Below are positions 13,685 to 20,114 of a stretch of 20,114 bases of DNA, piece after piece. Both the position numbers and the translations under genes were made by a program. The notes beneath the pieces were generated by a model. The model searched no databases and had not been told where the DNA came from. It saw nothing but the letters and a program-made list of their open reading frames with translations. Within the stretch, counting starts at the first letter, position 1, and each line of letters starts with the position of its first letter. The stretch covers positions 1 through 20,114 of the forward strand of contig JAJDBO010000099.1 of the NCBI GenBank assembly GCA_029261305.1, read 5' to 3'. The DNA is from Nitrospirales bacterium. GTDB lineage: Bacteria; Nitrospirota; Nitrospiria; Nitrospirales; UBA8639.

Positions 13685-15088
13685 TTGAACGTCGGCCAAC
13701 TATTACCTCGAAATGGGTCTACCAAGAAAGTTCTGGTTGTCGGCGCTGGGCTAGCAGGATTATCCGCAGCCTTTGAACTCTCGCAAGCTGGACATGAAGT
13801 CACAGTTTTGGAGGCACAGACTCGCCCTGGAGGACGACTGGCTACCCTTCGGGAAGGTTTCCCGGAAGGGCTGTATGCCGAAGCTGGAGCGGAGTACTTT
13901 TATCCTGCTGATCCCGATTATGCCTTGGCGTATATCAACCACTTTGGCCTTTCCGTAACACCCCTCCGATCTGCGCAAAATGTTTCTATCGCTCACCTAA
14001 ACGGAAACCGTGTGATCTGTGACCCGAGTCACGCCACGGACTGGCCTCTTCCTCTTTCCCGGGATGAGCAACAACTAGGTCTCTCCGGGATGAGCCAAAA
14101 ATATGTGGAGCCGCTCCTTCGAAAGTTTCAGAAAGGTTTTGATGGAAATTGGCCAAGGGATGTCCTCACTCAGTTTGATGGCAAGACCTTCGTCTCGGCT
14201 CTCAAAGAAATGGGCGCATCCGATTCCGCTATTGAATTACTTCGTATCATGGACTGGGATTGGATCGGCGAAGGAGACGAACATACTTCTGCTATTGAGT
14301 TACTCGGAGACAGAGCGAAATTCAGTCAATTCCGTAGACCCTTCTATGCTATTCAAGGTGGGAACGATCTTCTTCCGCAGGCGTTCGCCCACACACTTTC
14401 CGGCCATATCCAGTTTGGAGCAAAAGTCACAAAGATTGAGCATGCCCGAGACAAAACCTACATCACGTATTTTCAAAATGGGGAGCGGCAGACCCTAGGA
14501 GGTGACTATCTCATTTTGGCCATACCGTTTTCTGTTTTACGGCACCTCCAAGTGTCCCCTGGATTTTCTCCTCCGAAGCACAAAGCCATCAAAGAGCTTC
14601 CCTACAGCTCAGTCTCTCGAGTCTATTTTCAGACCAGAGAAAAGTTTTGGATTGGAGAAGGAATGTCGGGTATGGCATTGACGGACCGCCCCTTTACCTA
14701 CTTTTGGGATGCGAGTTGGAACCAACATGGCACTCGAGGCATGCTTCAGGGATACACGACTGGTCCTGCGGCCCGACAATTAGCGTTCATGGATGAGTCC
14801 ATCAGGAATAGATTGGCAATGGACCAAGCCCAAAAGGTATACCCCAAAATCTTCGATTTTGTTGAAGCTACCAGTTGGAAATGTTGGGATTCCGACCCGT
14901 GGGCTCTTGGTGGATACAGTTGGTATAAACCAGGCACAGTTGGCTCCCTCGTCCCTCATCTTTCAACCCCTGAAGGGCGGGTACACTTTGCCGGCGAACA
15001 TACGGCTCCATGCTCGTTGCACGCGACCATCCAAGGAGCTCTAGAGTCTGGTATTCGAGCCGCACGGGAAGTACATGAGTTACCCTAA
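13685..15088 (+). CDS. FAD-dependent amine-oxidase-family oxidoreductase
   Basis: A 467-residue flavoprotein of the monoamine oxidase/protoporphyrinogen oxidase superfamily. The N-terminal dinucleotide fold is VLVVGAGLAGLSAAFELSQ followed by VLEAQTRPGGR (about residues 16-51). The C-terminal FAD-contacting motif GRVHFAGEHTAPCSLHATIQGALESG is present near the end. The start is TTG 13685 with GGGAG 7 nt upstream; no better ATG precedes the FAD fold. It lies 27 bp after SagB, likely cotranscribed. It may tailor the RiPP (for example oxidise an amine, the peptide backbone or a side chain) or make an accessory group; the substrate is not predictable. Assignment to this cluster is by position only. 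Confidence 0.88.
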   Translation: MNVGQLLPRNGSTKKVLVVGAGLAGLSAAFELSQAGHEVTVLEAQTRPGGRLATLREGFPEGLYAEAGAEYFYPADPDYALAYINHFGLSVTPLRSAQNVSIAHLNGNRVICDPSHATDWPLPLSRDEQQLGLSGMSQKYVEPLLRKFQKGFDGNWPRDVLTQFDGKTFVSALKEMGASDSAIELLRIMDWDWIGEGDEHTSAIELLGDRAKFSQFRRPFYAIQGGNDLLPQAFAHTLSGHIQFGAKVTKIEHARDKTYITYFQNGERQTLGGDYLILAIPFSVLRHLQVSPGFSPPKHKAIKELPYSSVSRVYFQTREKFWIGEGMSGMALTDRPFTYFWDASWNQHGTRGMLQGYTTGPAARQLAFMDESIRNRLAMDQAQKVYPKIFDFVEATSWKCWDSDPWALGGYSWYKPGTVGSLVPHLSTPEGRVHFAGEHTAPCSLHATIQGALESGIRAAREVHELP

Positions 15089-15123
15089 ACACAACAAAGA
15101 CAAATATATTTTTCCAATAAGAA

Positions 15124-15585
15124 GTGAAATTATCAGAAGTCATGAAGAATCAATGTTCAATACCCTCTTCCTATAATGAATCTTTTGATAGAGCGAATAT
15201 TCTGACGGTCGACGACGATCCAGATATCAGAATCGCCCTCACAGATTTATTAAGTCATGAAGGCTATATCGTCACCGTGGTGGGGACGGGCCAGGCGGCT
15301 CTTGATCTCAGTGCGCACCATCAATTTCAAGCTGTGATTTTAGATTTAGGACTTCCAGACCGTGACGGGTTTGATGTACTCACTCAAATGTTAGCTCGTG
15401 ACCCCGACCTTCCCATCATTATTCTGACCGCCTCTACATCCCTTGAGAGATACCTGCGCCCCCAGGAGCAAAGCCGTGCCTTTGCGTTTCTCTCTAAGCC
15501 CTTTGATCGCAAGGAACTCAAAGACACACTACACAGGGCAATACAATCTCGAAATCCCCTAGAGACCATGAGGAAACTAATATAA
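15124..15585 (+). CDS. Single-domain response regulator (receiver only)
   Basis: A 153-residue protein made of a receiver domain preceded by about 22 extra N-terminal residues. The acidic pocket is D30-D32 (TVDDDPD), phospho-acceptor D74 (VILDLGLPDRDG), T102 (IILTAS) and K125 (FLSKPFD), all intact. No output domain follows, so it probably shuttles phosphate in a relay or acts by protein contact. GTG 15124 is the longest start and ATG 15142 is an alternative; neither has a strong SD. It lies 35 bp after the flavin enzyme gene and 46 bp before the paralogous sensor kinase, which is its likely partner. Confidence 0.88.
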   Translation: MKLSEVMKNQCSIPSSYNESFDRANILTVDDDPDIRIALTDLLSHEGYIVTVVGTGQAALDLSAHHQFQAVILDLGLPDRDGFDVLTQMLARDPDLPIIILTASTSLERYLRPQEQSRAFAFLSKPFDRKELKDTLHRAIQSRNPLETMRKLI

Positions 15586-15624
15586 ATCGAGAGGATACAC
15601 TTAATGACTCATTCCATTAGGGTC

Positions 15625-15644
15625 ACCCATATTGACCCATATTG
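15625..15644 (+). repeat. 10-bp tandem duplication in the start region of the kinase
   Basis: ACCCATATTG occurs twice in direct succession (15625-15634 and 15635-15644). It lies between the ATG at 15604, which has AGGA at an ideal 8-nt spacing, and the kinase body. In the present sequence the frame from ATG 15604 stops after 32 codons at TAA 15700-15702. Removing one 10-bp copy would join that ATG in frame with the kinase. See the finding. Confidence 0.75.
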
Positions 15645-18034
15645 CGGTGTATATGACACAGCCAGCCACACTCATTCCATTTCCAAACCAATCTCAACCT
15701 AATCATGGACTGGGGTCTCTACCCCAAAATTCGGGTCACTCCTCAATTTTGGACAGACCGTTTATGGAATTCTGTCCGTTTGGCGTGACTTCCACTGGAG
15801 AAAAAATCCGGGATGTCAGTGGGATCACCGTTCAAGCGAATATTGAATTCTTAAAAGAAATCATTCATCAGACCAAGGGGCCGGAAGCCGCACAAGCTGT
15901 CATCCAAGATCTCTGCGAATTACTGAATCAACGTATTTCCGATTCGGCCTATCATGTCACTCCCTCTCTGTTGGGAAATTTGTGGAACAGTTATTCCTAC
16001 GAATTCGTCTGTTACCTGGCAGAATTCTGTTGCCACCTTTCGGAGGACCCTCTGTTCCAATTTAACATGGGACGACAGAAGTTCATTTCCCCCATTATTC
16101 AAACCCTAGGCCGGCCATTTTCCGTCACGCAAATTTATACTATGTTTCCACATTTCGGAGAGAAATTTGCCAAAGGATCCATTCACTTTAGTGTAGGACC
16201 AGTAACCAATGGGTCAGCGATTCTCCGCATGAAATTTACCGACCATGTCTACCAACAATTTGGTCCCTATCGTCAACGATGTGCGGAACTGATTTGCCAA
16301 TCGGCCAAGGCTGGATTAGCTGCCGTCCCCCACTTTGTTCATCATTTGGGTTTTGCCACTATTACCAATCACCAATGCATCGCCAAGGGAGACGAGTATT
16401 GCGAATGGGAGTTTCGGTGGCCCCCTCAGATTCATCAGGCATCAGCCCACTGGGCATTCCTTTCGGTTATAGTGAGCGCTTTTCTCCTTACCTACCTTCG
16501 CTGGAGACATCCCGACTTTACTTGGAGTGAATCCTTCATCTGGTCGCTCATTGGTGGAGGGACATGCTGGGTCTGGGCACATTGGATAGATCTTCGTCGC
16601 CAGGCGGCTCTACGCGAACCTCTCATCCAAGAACAGATGGCGTTTGTCGAAAAACGCCATGAAGAATTGCGCGAATCCTATGGGGAACAGGAACGCACGA
16701 GCGTTGAGTTGGAGCAAAAAGTTCGCCAACTGACAACACTCCATCAAACAGGGCTGCTCTTCAGTTCCAATCTCGATAGAGAATCGCTGCTTCAGGAAGT
16801 TTTAGAAACCATTATTCAAAAATTACCCTACGACCGCGCTATGATATCATTCTTTGACCCAACTGAAGGAGTGAGCCATGACGCCAGAATTTTGGGAGTG
16901 CCTACCGACATCGCCCAGTTCGCCCGACATTTGAAAACACCAGTTACCGACCCCGACAGTATCGAGGGACAAGTCTTGCTTCAAGGGAAACCATTACTCA
17001 TTGGTGACCTGCAAAAAGAATGGGATCGCCTCCATCCATTCTCCCAACAATTGGCCCAAAGGGCCAATGTGAAATCCTTTATCTCTGTTCCATTAACGGT
17101 AAAAGGGAAAATTGTGGGTTCGCTCACGGTCGACCGATCGCAAGAACATGCGCTGACGCAAGATGACGTCAATCTCCTTACCACCATCGGAAGCCAGGTA
17201 GCCATTGCTCTAGATAATGCCCAAGCATACTCACAAATTGAGGAAATGAATGCGTCCCTTGAGTCTCGAATTCAAGAACGTACGAATGCCTTGCAAACCG
17301 CCAATCGCAAACTACAAGAGGTGGACCAACTTAAATCCGCCTTTGTTTCGATTACCTCCCATGAACTCCGTACCCCGATGACCTCTATAAAGGGTTTGGT
17401 CGAGAATTTGCTCGATGGCTTTATCGGTGGACTCAATGATCGTCAATCCTTTTACCTGACACGCATCAAGTATAACGTTGAACGATTGTCGAGAATGATC
17501 AATGACCTCCTTGATATCTCACGCATTGAGGCCGGTAGAATGGATTTAAAGATGGTCCCATTTGTTCTATTGGATCTTGTCACTGAAGTTACCGAAAGTC
17601 TGCGTCCCTTGACCGAACCGAAATCGTTAACCATCTGCACCCAACATCAGGCTGGCTTGCCTTCGGTTTTTGGGGATTGGGACAAAATTCATCAAATCCT
17701 TATCAACCTTCTTCATAACGCCATAAAATTTTCGCCGAGCCATGGGAGCATTACTATTGAGGCAAAACCCTACGATACTGAATTCATTCAAGTATGTATC
17801 ACCGACACCGGGAAGGGTATCCCCTCTCAGGACCTCCCCAATATATTCAATCGTTTTTACCGAAGCCCCGATTCATCAACAGAATCTCAAGGAGCTGGGT
17901 TAGGCTTGGCGATTACGAAAAGCTTAGTTGAACTACATCACGGAAAAATCTGGGTGGAAAGCGAGAGGGGGAAAGGCAGTCGGTTGTACTTTACACTCCC
18001 GACCATAGACACGAGATCGTCACTCAATAATTAA
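15632..18034 (+). CDS. Histidine kinase with V4R-like sensor, two membrane helices, GAF, HisKA, HATPase
   Basis: An 800-residue kinase as read from TTG 15632; GTG 15647 and ATG 15653 are alternatives, and an ancestral start at ATG 15604 is put out of frame by a 10-bp duplication. Residues about 65-265 form a soluble domain ending CIAKGDEYCEWEFRW (249-263), a Cys-containing pattern resembling V4R-type small-molecule binding domains. Two hydrophobic helices follow (about 273-290 and 301-318), then a coiled coil, GAF (about 380-528), another coiled coil, H-box SHELRTPMTSIKG with H577, N-box INLLHNAIKF, DTGKGIP (725-731) and GAGLGL (754-759). The GAF-to-C-terminus is paralogous to the kinase at 4715-7003. 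Its stop shares TTAA with the convergent regulator gene. Confidence 0.9.
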   Translation: MTHIAVYMTQPATLIPFPNQSQPNHGLGSLPQNSGHSSILDRPFMEFCPFGVTSTGEKIRDVSGITVQANIEFLKEIIHQTKGPEAAQAVIQDLCELLNQRISDSAYHVTPSLLGNLWNSYSYEFVCYLAEFCCHLSEDPLFQFNMGRQKFISPIIQTLGRPFSVTQIYTMFPHFGEKFAKGSIHFSVGPVTNGSAILRMKFTDHVYQQFGPYRQRCAELICQSAKAGLAAVPHFVHHLGFATITNHQCIAKGDEYCEWEFRWPPQIHQASAHWAFLSVIVSAFLLTYLRWRHPDFTWSESFIWSLIGGGTCWVWAHWIDLRRQAALREPLIQEQMAFVEKRHEELRESYGEQERTSVELEQKVRQLTTLHQTGLLFSSNLDRESLLQEVLETIIQKLPYDRAMISFFDPTEGVSHDARILGVPTDIAQFARHLKTPVTDPDSIEGQVLLQGKPLLIGDLQKEWDRLHPFSQQLAQRANVKSFISVPLTVKGKIVGSLTVDRSQEHALTQDDVNLLTTIGSQVAIALDNAQAYSQIEEMNASLESRIQERTNALQTANRKLQEVDQLKSAFVSITSHELRTPMTSIKGLVENLLDGFIGGLNDRQSFYLTRIKYNVERLSRMINDLLDISRIEAGRMDLKMVPFVLLDLVTEVTESLRPLTEPKSLTICTQHQAGLPSVFGDWDKIHQILINLLHNAIKFSPSHGSITIEAKPYDTEFIQVCITDTGKGIPSQDLPNIFNRFYRSPDSSTESQGAGLGLAITKSLVELHHGKIWVESERGKGSRLYFTLPTIDTRSSLNN

Positions 18035-19461
18035 CTCAACTCCTCAATATTCTTAACTTCAATATTCTTTTGTTTCACCAATCGAGCCAGGTAGGATCGT
18101 TGAAGACCCAGCGCATCGGCTGCTTTCGTCTGATTTCCACTAGCACGTCGAAGGGCTTGCTCAACCAGATACCGACCATACTGATCCATCGCATCATGGT
18201 AGGTCAGATGCTCAAAAGCCGGCATATTCGATAAGGATTGGTCTGTTAATCGAAGGTGATCCGGACCAATCGCGGGGTCGATACTCAACACAACGGCCCG
18301 AGAGATTGCATTATCCAACTCTCTGACATTTCCTGGCCATGGATAGTTCTTCATTGTTTCCACGGCTTCTGGGGTCAGATACATTCCAGGTTTTCCCAAT
18401 TCACGTGCTGATCGCTGAAGAAATAAATCAGCCAAATGAGGAATGTCATTCGTCCGTTCATGTAAGGGGGGAATGGAAAAACTGACAACATTGAGACGGT
18501 GATAAAGATCTTCACGAAACTTCCCAGTTTTCACAGCTTTCGGTAAATCACGATTGGTGGCCGCGAGCACTCGAATATTTACTCGAACAAATTTTGTACC
18601 ACCGACTCGGTGAAATTCACGATCCTGCAGTAACCGAAGGAGCTTAGTTTGAAGGTCGGGGCTCATGTCCCCTATTTCATCTAAAAATACTGTTCCCCCA
18701 TCAGCCACTTCCATTTTTCCTTTCTGAAGAGTGGTGGCTCCCGTAAATGCCCCTTTTTCATGACCAAAGAGTTCATTCTCCAGCAATGTATCCGCCAGGG
18801 CGACACAATTGATAATGACAAAGGGCATGGTTCGACGGGAACTCCATTGATGGATTGATCGGGCAAACAACTCCTTCCCGGTTCCACTTTCTCCCAACAA
18901 CAATACCGTAGCATCAGAATTAGCCGCTCGTTTCGCCAAATCAATTAAGGAATGCATTTCAGGAGTCGTCGCCACAATGGTGCTATACCGAGACTCGACT
19001 TCCTTTCGTAAATAGGCAACCTGACGTTTGAGAGATTCCCGTTCAAGAGTTTTTTCAATGACAATCGTCAGATGATCGACATCCAGTGGCTTCGTCAAAA
19101 AATCATAGGCCCCGCATTTCATGGCATCCACCGCTCGCTGAATCGTGCCATGCGCGGTCATCACGATAATAGGCGGATGCGTAGCATCTCCTTCCCATAG
19201 CCCACTTCTCATGCCGACCTCGGGCTCAAACGCTTTAACCGATCCTCCTAACCGCTCAAGGACTTCCATGCCAGATAAATGGGGCATTTCAAGGTCAAGT
19301 AAGACCAACCCTGGCTCTTCGCTCTCAAGGAGATCGAGTGCCTGTTCCCCATCGCTGGCACTCACAGGATCATAACCCAAGGCCTCCAATCTGTCCGTTA
19401 ACATCAAGACAATATCCGGATCATCGTCGACAACCAGTATTTTTTTGTTCATTGTTGGCAC
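18031..19461 (-). CDS. NtrC-type sigma-54-dependent response regulator
   Basis: A 476-residue enhancer-binding protein. The receiver (about 1-130) has D12-D14, phospho-acceptor D56 (LVLLDLEMP), T102 and K124. About 16 residues more than usual separate D56 from T102 (segment around SVKAFEPEVGMRSGLWEGD). The AAA+ domain has Walker A GESGTGKE (190-197), the sigma-54 contact loop GAFTGA (237-242), Walker B GGTVFLDEIGD (255-265) and an arginine-finger region FREDLYHRLNV. A Fis-type helix-turn-helix closes it (GNQTKAADALGLQRSYLARL, 442-461). GTG 19461 has AGGA 8 nt upstream and ATG 19452 is the alternative. It is convergent with the kinase gene, the two stops overlapping by 4 bp. It is the only visible candidate to bind the tandem TGTATC-N6-GATACA dyads. 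Confidence 0.95.
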   Translation of the reverse strand: MPTMNKKILVVDDDPDIVLMLTDRLEALGYDPVSASDGEQALDLLESEEPGLVLLDLEMPHLSGMEVLERLGGSVKAFEPEVGMRSGLWEGDATHPPIIVMTAHGTIQRAVDAMKCGAYDFLTKPLDVDHLTIVIEKTLERESLKRQVAYLRKEVESRYSTIVATTPEMHSLIDLAKRAANSDATVLLLGESGTGKELFARSIHQWSSRRTMPFVIINCVALADTLLENELFGHEKGAFTGATTLQKGKMEVADGGTVFLDEIGDMSPDLQTKLLRLLQDREFHRVGGTKFVRVNIRVLAATNRDLPKAVKTGKFREDLYHRLNVVSFSIPPLHERTNDIPHLADLFLQRSARELGKPGMYLTPEAVETMKNYPWPGNVRELDNAISRAVVLSIDPAIGPDHLRLTDQSLSNMPAFEHLTYHDAMDQYGRYLVEQALRRASGNQTKAADALGLQRSYLARLVKQKNIEVKNIEELS

Positions 19462-19610
19462 GTCATATTCCTATACCGACGGAGAATACTCCAATAAGAC
19501 AATGGAATCTCGGGTTCAACGTAAAAGGGTCGATGATCAGAGTCAAGAAGACTAATGACCCTAAAATGGCCTTGGTTCACAAGAGTCCTTCATCATTTCT
19601 GCATGCATGC

Positions 19611-20114
19611 TCATACTTTCAACTCCTCAATGACTGCGGCGGCCAAGAGTGGAAGCATAATCTCATGATGGCCTGTGAGGGACAGACCTTGACCACCCTT
19701 TTGCGTCGGACGCTTAACCACGTTAGTCATGGGGCGATAATGGGGAAGAAAATCCATATTCGCGGTGGTAATATTTTTCAATGCCCGACCCAAGTTTCGG
19801 CTCAGGGTGACGGTCTTTAAGAAGACCTCAGGCAATAAGACTGCCGAACCCAAATTGAGATAGACCCCACCCTCCATGCCTGATACAACCGCCGTGAGTT
19901 TTCGAAAATCACGAAGTGACCCTTCGCCAAGCGCCGCACCATCTGCCGCTGGATGCATATGAATGATGTCAGTCCCGATGGCCACATGAACCGTCACGGG
20001 AATTCCAAGCTGGACGCCAGTTGCTAAAAGGCTGGTTTTCCAATTGGGAAACTGCTTTCGCCGCTGAAAGATATAATGTCCCACGGCTTCTCCCATACCC
20101 AATCCGTCCTTCAC
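19611..20114 (-). CDS. Conserved hypothetical protein, C-terminal part (runs off the right edge)
   Basis: 167 residues are visible on the minus strand, ending at the stop at 19611-19613. A GTG sits exactly at the window edge, but I judge the gene to continue beyond it because the visible part begins inside a conserved-looking fold. Recognisable blocks are HVAIGTDIIHMHPAADGAALGEGS, GMEGGVYLNLGSAVLLPEVFLK, FLPHYRPMTNVVKRPT and LTGHHEIMLPLLAAAVIEEL. These resemble an uncharacterised conserved bacterial family, with a possible distant likeness to deoxyhypusine-synthase-like folds; I would not name a function. It lies 149 bp upstream of the NtrC-type regulator on the same strand. Confidence 0.7.
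   Translation of the reverse strand: MKDGLGMGEAVGHYIFQRRKQFPNWKTSLLATGVQLGIPVTVHVAIGTDIIHMHPAADGAALGEGSLRDFRKLTAVVSGMEGGVYLNLGSAVLLPEVFLKTVTLSRNLGRALKNITTANMDFLPHYRPMTNVVKRPTQKGGQGLSLTGHHEIMLPLLAAAVIEELKV

Noticed and set aside
15590..15600. A third TGTATC/GATACA dyad upstream of the second kinase
   Set aside because: Only one half-site is good (minus-strand TGTATC); the other half matches poorly and no GG-N10-GC promoter lies at the expected distance.
1..20114. CRISPR array or rRNA genes
   Set aside because: No regularly spaced repeats and no rRNA-like conserved stretches were seen on either strand.

Overview
The window looks like a chromosomal segment from a Gram-negative bacterium. It carries a TonB-dependent outer-membrane receptor, periplasmic signal peptides, two large sensor kinases, sigma-54-type promoters and a NtrC-type activator. 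GC content is moderate by eye, and several starts are TTG or GTG with good Shine-Dalgarno (SD) sequences. The overall protein style suggests Nitrospirota (Nitrospira-like), but that is an inference from recognition only; no database search was possible.

Left flank (1-2501) is mostly housekeeping: the start of an unidentified minus-strand gene, a tRNA-Gln(UUG) with encoded CCA, a SAM-dependent methyltransferase, and apaH. Next is a regulatory block (2536-2710) upstream of a small zinc-ribbon protein. A periplasmic ABC-type substrate-binding protein (no permease or ATPase seen) follows, 17 bp upstream of a HAMP-GAF histidine kinase.

The centre (7334-15088) is the main interest: a TonB-dependent receptor, then a thiazole/oxazole-modified RiPP (TOMM) locus. 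It holds a 60-residue precursor peptide with a Cys/Ser/Thr-rich C-terminal core (SCVGCCTCCAASEQES), an RRE/E1-like cyclodehydratase partner (C protein), a YcaO cyclodehydratase ending in alternating prolines (D protein), a SagB-type FMN azoline dehydrogenase (B protein) and a flavin amine-oxidase-family enzyme. The C and D genes overlap by ATGA. Structured intergenic RNA lies between precursor and C gene, and a terminator-like hairpin lies between D and B. No dedicated exporter or leader peptidase is visible.

The right part (15124-19461) is signalling: a stand-alone receiver, a second GAF histidine kinase paralogous to the first (its start region interrupted by a 10-bp tandem duplication), and a convergent NtrC-type response regulator with a GAFTGA motif. 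A partial conserved hypothetical gene closes the window.

The most unexpected regulatory signal is a duplicated promoter architecture. Tandem dyads of TGTATC-N6-GATACA sit exactly 139 bp (start of second dyad to the GG of the -24 element) upstream of a GG-N10-GC sigma-54-like promoter at two places: before the zinc-ribbon gene (2536-2710) and before the TOMM precursor (9539-9714). The natural inference is that an enhancer-binding activator, plausibly the NtrC-type protein encoded here, co-activates both transcription units in response to one or both sensor kinases, with the TonB receptor and binding protein handling or sensing a related ligand or the RiPP itself.
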